Of a stretch of DNA of 64,000 nucleotides, positions 57,180 to 64,000 are shown piece by piece. Both the position numbers and the translations under genes were made by a program. The DNA lies in the NCBI GenBank assembly GCA_963810775.1, contig CAWEOT010000014.1, positions 248,001 through 312,000 of the forward strand, read 5' to 3'. The DNA is from DATBVX01 sp963810775 (GTDB lineage: Bacteria; Pseudomonadota; Gammaproteobacteria; Steroidobacterales; Steroidobacteraceae). Under the pieces are notes generated by a model. That model was not told where the DNA came from. It saw only the letters and a list, made by a program, of their open reading frames with translations, and did no database searches. Within the stretch, counting starts at the first letter, position 1; each line of letters starts with the position of its first letter.

Positions 57180-59744
57180 ATGTCGCGCGATCTTCCCATA
57201 CTAGAGATCCTTCCGGCACTCCGTCAGGCGCTGCAGGCGCAGCGCAATGCGGTTCTGCAGGCGCCGCCAGGCGCCGGCAAGAGCACCGTCGTGCCGCTCG
57301 AATTGCTGGATGAGCCCTGGCTGGGCGGCCGGCGTCTGATCATGCTCGAGCCGCGGCGCCTCGCGACCCGGGCCGTGGCGAGCCGCATGGCGCAATCTCG
57401 CGGTGAACCGGTGGGGGAAACCGTCGGCTATCGAATGAGGCTCGAGAGCCGCACCAGCGCTGCGACGCGCATCGAGGTCGTGACGGAGGGCGTACTCGCA
57501 TCGATCCTGCAGCACGACCCGGCACTGGAAGGCGTGGGCGCCATCCTGTTTGACGAGTTTCACGAGCGCAGCCTCCAGGCGGATCTCGGACTTGCCCTGT
57601 GCCTCGATGTCCAGGCAGTTCTGCACGCAGATCTGCGCCTGCTCGTGATGTCTGCAACGCTTCCTGCCGAACCGATTGCGGCGTTGCTGGGCGATGCAGC
57701 GATCGTGCGCTCGAGCGGTCGCAGCCATGCAGTCGCGGTGCGTTACCAGTCACGCGACGCGCAGCGCGCACAGTCGATGCGACCGCTGCACGACGACATC
57801 GGCGCCACGGCCCGGCTGGTGGCGACAGCCACACTGCGTGCACTGCGCGAGCAGGAAGGGGACGTCCTGGTGTTTCTCCCCGGCGCCGCCGAGATCTGGC
57901 GTGCCGAACAATACCTCCAGGCAGAACTGCAGGATAGGAACGTGCGTGTACTGCCATTACTCGGTGAGCTCGATTTCGCGGCGCAGGAGCTGGCACTGCG
58001 CCCTGCGCCACACGGCACGCGCAAGATCGTGCTCGCCACCAACATCGCGGAGACCAGTCTCACCATCGAGGGAATCGGCGCCGTGGTCGATTCCGGGCTG
58101 GTGCGTCGCTCGCGGTTCGATCCCGCCAGTGGCATGAGTCGTCTCGAAACGTTGCGCGTGTCGCGTGCATCCGCCGATCAGCGCTGCGGACGCGCCGGAC
58201 GGCTGGCGCCGGGCATCTGTTACCGGCTGTGGTCCGAGGGTACGCAGGCATCTCTCGAAGCCGCGACGCCCGCCGAGATCCTCGAGGCAGACCTCGCGCC
58301 ACTGGCGCTGGACCTCGCGGCATGGAGCGTCGCGGACCCGCAGCAACTGCGCTGGCTCGATCCACCTCCCCAGGTACTCTACGAGCAGGCGCGCGAACTG
58401 CTGCGCGGACTGGACGCGCTCGATGCGAAGGGGCGCATCACGCCCGTCGGCCGCGACATGCTCGAGCTTCGCGTTCACCCGCGTCTCGCGCACATGCTGC
58501 TGCGTGCCCGCGAGCTCGGCCTGCAGGAACAAGCCTGCGACCTCGCGGCGCTGCTCAGCGAACGCGACGTGTTCCAACGCGATGCCCGCAACGCTGACGC
58601 CGATATCCGTAGCCGTCTCGAGGCGCTGCGCGGGGATGCGCCGGGCAAGGCACGTGTGGATCGCGCGGGTCTCGAGCGCGTGCGCCGCGTAGCCACGCAA
58701 TTGCGTCAGCGACTCGGCAGGATTCCCGGCCGCGCATCAAGAGAGAGTCTCATCGCTGAGGCGGACGTTGCCGGCGTGCTCCTGGCCTTCGCGTATCCGG
58801 ATCGCGTTGCGCGCCGGCGCACTGACGGGCAGGGACGTTATCTTCTCAGCAACGGCCGCGGTGCGTGCTTCGCCGGGCCACAGGCCCTCACGCGCGCCGA
58901 ATTCCTGGTGATCGCGGCGCTCGATGACAGCGAGCGCGAAGCGCGCATATTTCTCGCAGCGCCGCTGACGCGCAGTTCACTTGAAGCAGCGCTGGCGCAG
59001 GACATCGAGCTCTTTGAGCGCATCGAATGGAGCGACCGTGAGCGCGCCGTCGTGGCTGTGGGCGAAAGACGCCTGGGATCGCTGGTCATCGAATCTACTG
59101 GGCTCGATGCGCCGGATTCGGAACGCCTTACGGCAACGCTCATCGCGGGCATCCGCAAGGTCTCGCTCGAGGCATTGCCGTGGAATCCGGAACTGCGCAG
59201 CTGGCAGGCGCGCGTGCAGTTCGTGCGCGCGCTACCTTCGCAGGCTTCTGCCCACTGGCCTGACGTCAGCGATCAGGCCTTGCTCGCGTCCCTGGAGCAC
59301 TGGCTCGCGCCCCGGCTGGGCGGGATGTCGCGAATTGCGCACCTGGCACGCCTGGAGCTGCGGGGGATCTTCACTGCCATGCTCGAGCACGACTTGCAGC
59401 GCCGGCTCGAGCAGCTCGCGCCCACCCATGTTCCCGTGCCGAGCGGCTCGCGCATTCGCATCGACTACCTGGGCGAAGATGCGCCGTCAATGTCGGTGCG
59501 CTTGCAGGAAGTCTTTGGCCTGGAGAACACGCCTCGCATCGGTGGCGGTACGGTACCGCTGCTGATCAAGCTGCTCTCCCCGGCGCAAAGACCCGTGCAG
59601 GTGACACGTGACCTGGCCAGTTTCTGGAACAGCGGCTATGTGCAGGTGCGCAAAGAGTTGAAGGGACGCTACCCGAAGCACTCGTGGCCGGAGAATCCGC
59701 GGGTTGCGCCGGCGGTGCGCGGCGTGCGACGTCGCCGCAGTTGA
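57180..59744 (+). CDS. hrpB: ATP-dependent helicase HrpB
   Basis: 854 residues, the usual size. Walker A APPGAGKST (28-36), DEFH box AILFDEFHERS, motif III VMSATLP, motif V TNIAETSLTIEGIG and motif VI QRCGRAGR, then the HrpB-specific C-terminal region ending PKHSWPENPRVAPAVRG. It is a DEAH-type RNA/DNA helicase of unclear physiological role, common in proteobacteria. The ATG at 57180 is the first that gives the family N terminus. Seven bases separate its stop from the convergent TonB-C gene. Confidence 0.96.
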   Translation: MSRDLPILEILPALRQALQAQRNAVLQAPPGAGKSTVVPLELLDEPWLGGRRLIMLEPRRLATRAVASRMAQSRGEPVGETVGYRMRLESRTSAATRIEVVTEGVLASILQHDPALEGVGAILFDEFHERSLQADLGLALCLDVQAVLHADLRLLVMSATLPAEPIAALLGDAAIVRSSGRSHAVAVRYQSRDAQRAQSMRPLHDDIGATARLVATATLRALREQEGDVLVFLPGAAEIWRAEQYLQAELQDRNVRVLPLLGELDFAAQELALRPAPHGTRKIVLATNIAETSLTIEGIGAVVDSGLVRRSRFDPASGMSRLETLRVSRASADQRCGRAGRLAPGICYRLWSEGTQASLEAATPAEILEADLAPLALDLAAWSVADPQQLRWLDPPPQVLYEQARELLRGLDALDAKGRITPVGRDMLELRVHPRLAHMLLRARELGLQEQACDLAALLSERDVFQRDARNADADIRSRLEALRGDAPGKARVDRAGLERVRRVATQLRQRLGRIPGRASRESLIAEADVAGVLLAFAYPDRVARRRTDGQGRYLLSNGRGACFAGPQALTRAEFLVIAALDDSEREARIFLAAPLTRSSLEAALAQDIELFERIEWSDRERAVVAVGERRLGSLVIESTGLDAPDSERLTATLIAGIRKVSLEALPWNPELRSWQARVQFVRALPSQASAHWPDVSDQALLASLEHWLAPRLGGMSRIAHLARLELRGIFTAMLEHDLQRRLEQLAPTHVPVPSGSRIRIDYLGEDAPSMSVRLQEVFGLENTPRIGGGTVPLLIKLLSPAQRPVQVTRDLASFWNSGYVQVRKELKGRYPKHSWPENPRVAPAVRGVRRRRS

Positions 59745-59751
59745 AGTCGCG

Positions 59752-61650
59752 CTACTGCGCGACGGTGAATCGCATCCGCAGTGCCATGAGTTGGTCGTGC
59801 GGTGTACCGTCAACCTGCACCGGTTTGAATTTCCAGCGCTTCAACGCACGCATTGCACTGTCTTCGAATACGCCCTGCGGTTGAGCGTTGGTGATCACGA
59901 TATCCTTGACCTCGCCAGTCGCCGTGGCGATGAACCGCATGTCCACGAAGCCTTCGATGCCCTTGCGCTCGGCGGACGAGGGATATTCAGGGTTCACGCG
60001 CTTGACGATCATGTCCTCGCGCACACCGACGGGTTTCGTCATCGCTTCCGCGCGGCGCTGCGCACTGCCGACAGCGGCGGTCGCGGACTCCAGTCCTGCT
60101 CCGCTCGCACCGAGCTTGCGGGCTTCGTCCAGCATGCGCTGAGCGCGGGCAACGTCCTCGCGTTTCGCGGCGTCTTCGGCGCCGGTCAGCAGCTGCGCCT
60201 TGAGCGAGTCCACCACCGCGGCCAGCGCCGGATAGTCGGGGAACTGCTGCTGCAGCGCCGCCACGTAGTAGCGTGCGCTGTCGGTGGCGGGATCCAGCAG
60301 CTGACCCTGGTTGAGGCGCTCGCGCGCCAGTCCGAGCAATCGGTCTGCTTCCGCTCCCTTGCCCCTTTGGCTGGTTTTCAGGTCGCGCTCTGCCTTGGCG
60401 AAGTCGACGCCACTTACATTGAGCGCACGCGCTTGGGCCAACCAGCGGTCGGCACCATCCGCGTCGCCGCGGGCGGCCGCCTGCGAGCCCTTCTGCAACA
60501 TCTTGGTCGCGAGTGAGCGCAAACCCTGCTGTGCAAGCAGGCTTGCGGCATCGAGGTCACGCGCATTGCTGAAATAGTACTTCGCGCTGTCATTGGCCGG
60601 CTCGATGAGTCGATCCTGGCTCAGACGGTCGTTACCCAGCTTGATGAGCGTCGCCAATTTCTGGCTATTGGCATCGACGCGTGCGCTCTCCTGCTGTTGC
60701 ACCGCCGAGCGTTCCATCTCGCGGTTGAGCTGGGCCTCGAGGAACTCAATGCGGGGGTGCGTGGGTGTAATCGTGCGCGCGATCTTGATCGCGGCGGCAG
60801 CTTCGCGTGGCTTCTGGTCTAGCAGTGCAGCCTCGGCGCGTGCCAGCATCACCTCGGTGACGCGCACCAGGCCGTCGCGGGCCTCGGCGTTTTTGGCATC
60901 GAGCGACAAGGCACCGCGGTAGTAGTCGATCGCATTGTTGTTCTTCGGATCGATGTAGCGGCCAGCCTCGAAAGCCTCGCGTGCCTTTTGCAGCTGCGCC
61001 TCGATCGCAGTGGCCGTTTCGAGTTGTGGGTTGGCGGCCTGCTGCGCGGCGCCTGTAGCAGCGGTACCGGCGTCGGTCGGGCTGCTGGAACTGCGAGTCA
61101 ACAGCCAGGTGCCAACGCCACCAGCGAGCAGCACGGCGGCCGCAATTGCGGCGTAAAGCGGCATGCGATTGCGCGGTGCCCCTGGAGCAGCAAGGGCAGC
61201 TTCGGTCTTCAATTCGAGGTGCCGGTCGATTCCCGCCTCGATCACGCCCGCGAGATCCTGAGTCACCTCAGCCTTGACTACGAATCCCTGCACGTCATCG
61301 GAGTTGATGTAGCGCTTGACGCGCTGCCCGTCCTCCGGCTCGCCCGCCACCACGAAGCCGAGGTCCGGAAACTGTTGCCTGAGTCGGGTCGCAACCGCCT
61401 CGAGGTCCTTGCGCAGCAGCGAGTAGTCGAGCAGCGCCACCGCACAAGGTGTCGAGACCAGCATGTCCGCCGCCTGGTTTTCGCTGGTGACGTGCCACAC
61501 GCGATTCGGCAGCGTGACGACGCGCCGTACCGCGAGCAGGAAGAAGTCATCCTCCGTAAGCACCAGCACATCGATGCCGGCGCCAGACGGTGCGGGAGCG
61601 ATGGTATTGACCGGTCCGGCTTGCAGGTTGCGCGCGGCGCTTTGCTTCAC
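59752..61650 (-). CDS. Receiver-like / TM / repeat / TonB-C fusion protein
   Basis: 632 residues, GTG start with GGAG eight bases upstream. A receiver-like N terminus (25-150) has VLTEDD, a possible acceptor Asp in ALLDYSLL and a Lys in VVKAEV. A membrane helix at about 165-187 follows, then a long helical repeat region (200-520) with coiled coil, and a C-terminal TonB domain (MIVKRVNPEYPSSAERKGIE, VDMRFIATATGEV, ALKRWKFKPVQVDG). So a cytoplasmic input is tied to a periplasmic TonB-C end. Last gene of the CheA-CheY-CheX run. Confidence 0.87.
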   Translation of the reverse strand: MKQSAARNLQAGPVNTIAPAPSGAGIDVLVLTEDDFFLLAVRRVVTLPNRVWHVTSENQAADMLVSTPCAVALLDYSLLRKDLEAVATRLRQQFPDLGFVVAGEPEDGQRVKRYINSDDVQGFVVKAEVTQDLAGVIEAGIDRHLELKTEAALAAPGAPRNRMPLYAAIAAAVLLAGGVGTWLLTRSSSSPTDAGTAATGAAQQAANPQLETATAIEAQLQKAREAFEAGRYIDPKNNNAIDYYRGALSLDAKNAEARDGLVRVTEVMLARAEAALLDQKPREAAAAIKIARTITPTHPRIEFLEAQLNREMERSAVQQQESARVDANSQKLATLIKLGNDRLSQDRLIEPANDSAKYYFSNARDLDAASLLAQQGLRSLATKMLQKGSQAAARGDADGADRWLAQARALNVSGVDFAKAERDLKTSQRGKGAEADRLLGLARERLNQGQLLDPATDSARYYVAALQQQFPDYPALAAVVDSLKAQLLTGAEDAAKREDVARAQRMLDEARKLGASGAGLESATAAVGSAQRRAEAMTKPVGVREDMIVKRVNPEYPSSAERKGIEGFVDMRFIATATGEVKDIVITNAQPQGVFEDSAMRALKRWKFKPVQVDGTPHDQLMALRMRFTVAQ

Positions 61651-61668
61651 GGCACGACTCCGAAAAGT

Positions 61669-62121
61669 TTATTCGAGGCAGACAACCAGCTGGGCCGAAT
61701 GGCTGCGCCAGTTGATCGGGATGACGAAAGAACGGACATTGGCCGGCGTCACGGCATGCTCAGGCGTGCCGCTGATGACGCGCGGCACGGAGATCATGAA
61801 CTCGCTGCCGAAATCACGGCGCGCGTTACCGGAAATCTGGTTCGCGACCTCGCCGACGAGATCGCACATGTTCTCGTGCGTCATCTCGGTCTCGCCGAGG
61901 CGCATCAGCAGCACCGTCAGCATCGGGCGTGAGGCGGTGAAGTAGACGATGCCCTTGCGTTTGCCGCCAATGGTGATGATGCCGGTGTATTCCTGGATGC
62001 CGGGTGCGCCTTCATTGACCAGATAGGGCGAGCCGACCGACGCCGGTTGATTGGCAGCGGTCCGGAAATAGTGCGTCGTTCCTTCGACGAAAGTTTCCAG
62101 CTCGACCTTCGTCATGTTCAT
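61669..62121 (-). CDS. CheX-like phosphatase
   Basis: 150 residues. The CheX/CheC catalytic motif ExxN is Glu91-x-x-Asn94 in LVGEVANQISGN. Two copies of the usual fold elements surround it (GIITIGGKRKGIVYF and EFMISVPRVISG). CheX dephosphorylates CheY-P in chemotaxis. The gene overlaps the CheY-like gene by 4 bases (ATGA), which supports pairing with it, and is followed 18 bases later by the TonB-C fusion. Confidence 0.88.
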   Translation of the reverse strand: MNMTKVELETFVEGTTHYFRTAANQPASVGSPYLVNEGAPGIQEYTGIITIGGKRKGIVYFTASRPMLTVLLMRLGETEMTHENMCDLVGEVANQISGNARRDFGSEFMISVPRVISGTPEHAVTPANVRSFVIPINWRSHSAQLVVCLE

Positions 62122-62504
62122 GCTCGAGCGCCTCGCAGCAGCTCATCGAGAGCGTCTGTGAGCTGGCGGTCGGAGAATGGCTTGCAGAGAAAACCGTTGG
62201 CGCCGCGCTTCATCGCTTCGATGGCCGTCGCCTTGTCGGCGAGCGCGCTCACGACCAGGATCAGGACCTCGGGCTTGATCGCGACCAGCTGTTCGACGCA
62301 CTCGATGCCATCCATCTCCGGCATGGTGATGTCCATCGTTACGACGTCCGGCTCGGTGCGGCGAAACAGCTCCACAGCCTGCTTGCCGTTGCCGGCCGAG
62401 CCGACGAACTGCAGGCGCGCGCACTGGTGCGAGCGCTCGATCTTGCGACGCATGACATTCGAGTCATCGACGATCATCAGCTTGAGGGGTGCAACCGCGT
62501 TCAA
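62118..62504 (-). CDS. CheY-like response regulator
   Basis: 128 residues, receiver only: acidic pair in IVDDSN (13-14), phospho-acceptor Asp58 in VVTMDITMPEMDG, Ser in VVSALAD and Lys in FLCKPF. It should be phosphorylated by the CheA-like kinase 36 bases upstream and dephosphorylated by the overlapping CheX-like protein. Its downstream target could be the receiver-TonB protein, or a motor elsewhere. Confidence 0.93.
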   Translation of the reverse strand: MNAVAPLKLMIVDDSNVMRRKIERSHQCARLQFVGSAGNGKQAVELFRRTEPDVVTMDITMPEMDGIECVEQLVAIKPEVLILVVSALADKATAIEAMKRGANGFLCKPFSDRQLTDALDELLRGARA

Positions 62505-62540
62505 TCCGCGACTCCTGTTCTTGTTGATGATGCGTTGAGA

Positions 62541-64000
62541 TCAGGCGGCCCGGGACTTGGCGGGCGAGGGCAGCCAGATGCGGAAGCGGGCGAAGCGTCC
62601 GACCGTGGTCGAGACGCCCACTTTGCCGCCCAGCTCCTGGATCAGGTTGCGTACGATGTCCATGCCGACGCCGCGGCCGGCGTCGCGGGTGACTTGTTCC
62701 TGGGTCGAGAAGCCGGCCATGAAGATGAGCGACAACGCGCGCCGGTCGTCGAGCGCTGCGGCCTGGTCAGCCGTCATCAAGCCGCGCTTGACCGCAGTCT
62801 CTTTGAGCTTCTCCGCGCTGAGGCCGCGACCGTCGTCCTGGCAGACGAATTCGTAACCTTCATTACCGCGATTCTCGAACTTGAGCGTGATGCTGCCGCC
62901 TGGAGCCTTGCCCGCGCTGGCGCGCTCGGCGGGCGTCTCGATGCCGTGTGCCATGCAGTTGCGCACCATCTGGATGGAAATGTCCTTGATGGCGCGACGA
63001 TAGTCCCTCGGAACCTGCTCGAGGCCGACGCAGGCGACCTTCACCCGCTTGCCGAGCTCGCTCGCAATGCGCTCCGCGAGTGACTTGAGACTCGATTCCA
63101 ACCCATCGCTGGCGCTCACAGATTCGCGCGCCGTGAGGACTGGCGCGGGTTGCACGAGCGTGCCCTCGGGACCGAAATCGTTGTCGCGATCCGCAGGCAG
63201 CGGTGCATTGTCGGCATCGCCAGTCATTGCGATGCGCAGATCCGCGAGCCGGCCCACCATCTCGCGCACCTGCGCGAGGTGACCGAAGAGGTCATCGAGC
63301 TTGACGACCAGCGGCAGGAAGTCGTTGCCGCTCAGAGTCTGCCGGCTGCGCAGTTCCTGCAGCGCTTCCTCGAAGCTGTGCGCGCGCGACTCGACGGTCT
63401 TCAGGCCGAGTGCTGCGGCTTCACCCTTGACGCTGTGAATCTGGCGGAAGATGCCATCGAGCTTGGCGCGGAACGCAGATTCTTCGCGCGCCGGCTCCTT
63501 GAGAATGGAGTTCACCATCTTCATGGCGACTTCGCTCTCTTCCAGGAATCCGGACAGCTGCCGTGGCTCGACGTGCAGGATGTGCAGCAGCAGGTCGAGC
63601 TGCGCCTGCGCCTTTTCCTGCGATTCCTGCAGCTCGCGAGCCAGTTCGACACGTCGCGTGACGTCGATGACGGTCACCAGCAAGCGCGACATCTGGCCGT
63701 CGGAGTGCACGCGATTGAAATCGAATTCCAGGAACTGCGTTTCCATCTGGCCGTGGCCGGCGTCGATGCTCACCTCGACCTCGCCCAGCGGGTTGATGGT
63801 CTTGATGAGCTTTTCGTTGACGCGCTCGCCCCACATCAGCTTCACGTATTCGAGCGCGGTGTCGAGCACCTTGTCCGGAACGATGCCGCGCAGCAGCCGC
63901 TCGAAGCTCATCTTGTCGAAATCGGTGCGGTGGAAGATGCGCTCGAGCGCTTCGGAACGTTCCGAGCCGATGTTGAGATTCTTGTCGAGCAGGAACAGAC
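62541..64000 (-). CDS. CheA-like hybrid kinase (N terminus beyond the window)
   Basis: The first in-frame ATG is at 63911, but the frame stays open to 64000 (LFLLDKNLNIGSERSEALER and beyond), so the real start is outside. Visible: a PAS-like segment, a His-containing Hpt-type helix (IHSVKGEAAALGL), a linker and a CheA-type HATPase with MVRNCMAHGIE, CQDDGRGLS and GVGMDIVRN. I see no CheW-like end. It donates phosphate to the CheY-like protein just downstream. Confidence 0.9.
   Translation of the reverse strand, partial: LFLLDKNLNIGSERSEALERIFHRTDFDKMSFERLLRGIVPDKVLDTALEYVKLMWGERVNEKLIKTINPLGEVEVSIDAGHGQMETQFLEFDFNRVHSDGQMSRLLVTVIDVTRRVELARELQESQEKAQAQLDLLLHILHVEPRQLSGFLEESEVAMKMVNSILKEPAREESAFRAKLDGIFRQIHSVKGEAAALGLKTVESRAHSFEEALQELRSRQTLSGNDFLPLVVKLDDLFGHLAQVREMVGRLADLRIAMTGDADNAPLPADRDNDFGPEGTLVQPAPVLTARESVSASDGLESSLKSLAERIASELGKRVKVACVGLEQVPRDYRRAIKDISIQMVRNCMAHGIETPAERASAGKAPGGSITLKFENRGNEGYEFVCQDDGRGLSAEKLKETAVKRGLMTADQAAALDDRRALSLIFMAGFSTQEQVTRDAGRGVGMDIVRNLIQELGGKVGVSTTVGRFARFRIWLPSPAKSRAA

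Overview
The window is a high-GC chromosomal segment, densely packed with genes. Gene content (a glrK-qseG-glrR type locus, hrpB, biosynthetic ilvA with two ACT-like domains, a PA0069-type radical SAM gene with a LexA box) points to a free-living gammaproteobacterium, perhaps near the Steroidobacter/Nevskia/Xanthomonad side. That placement is inference from gene content. I saw no rRNA, tRNA, CRISPR array, insertion sequence or phage gene.

Layout: (1) 0-8.2 kb: the start of an MDR oxidoreductase, an EF-hand protein, the kinase-lipoprotein-sigma54 regulator trio, then an M48 lipoprotein protease, a PLD-VTT fusion and an EEP-family hydrolase in one run. (2) 8.2-18.8 kb: stress and envelope genes (GlsB/YeaQ-type protein, bacterioferritin-like protein, DUF1328, BON lipoprotein, AI-2E transporter, Fe/Mn SOD) around a regulatory island. 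The island holds a CHASE3 histidine kinase, two response regulators and an orphan sigma54 activator facing a sigma54 promoter that reads into a small lipoprotein gene. (3) 19-38 kb: coiled-coil FHA protein, MFS exporters, threonine deaminase, DUF2254 protein, a Tlc-like nucleotide transporter carrying an extra cadherin-like domain, a pair of paralogous membrane proteins, a Ser/Thr kinase with TPRs, DUF2238 and AI-2E proteins, a CorA-like protein and an SOS-controlled radical SAM gene. (4) 38.2-53.6 kb: the most unusual region. It holds three lipoproteins, a kinase-like TPR protein, an FHA-like/PEGA/FGE-fold protein, a TonB-N-like membrane protein, a MotA/TolQ/ExbB-type channel, an actin-fold/FHA protein, two tandem VWA proteins and another lipoprotein, all on the + strand with overlapping or near-touching ends. 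A convergent TPR-TonB-C gene follows. (5) 53.8-64 kb: NAD(P)-binding protein, VanZ-like protein, lipoproteins and hrpB. Last comes a minus-strand operon of a CheA-like kinase (cut by the window end), CheY, CheX and a receiver-TM-repeat-TonB-C fusion.

Main proposal: region 4 encodes a membrane machine in which a TolQ-like proton channel works with VWA proteins. Their single N-terminal membrane helix carries an Asp placed like the proton-carrying Asp of ExbD/TolR. Kinase, FHA and PEGA parts would supply phospho-dependent assembly or control. VWA gene 1 appears to carry a one-base frameshift that fuses it in frame to VWA gene 2, either a sequence error or a real mutation.
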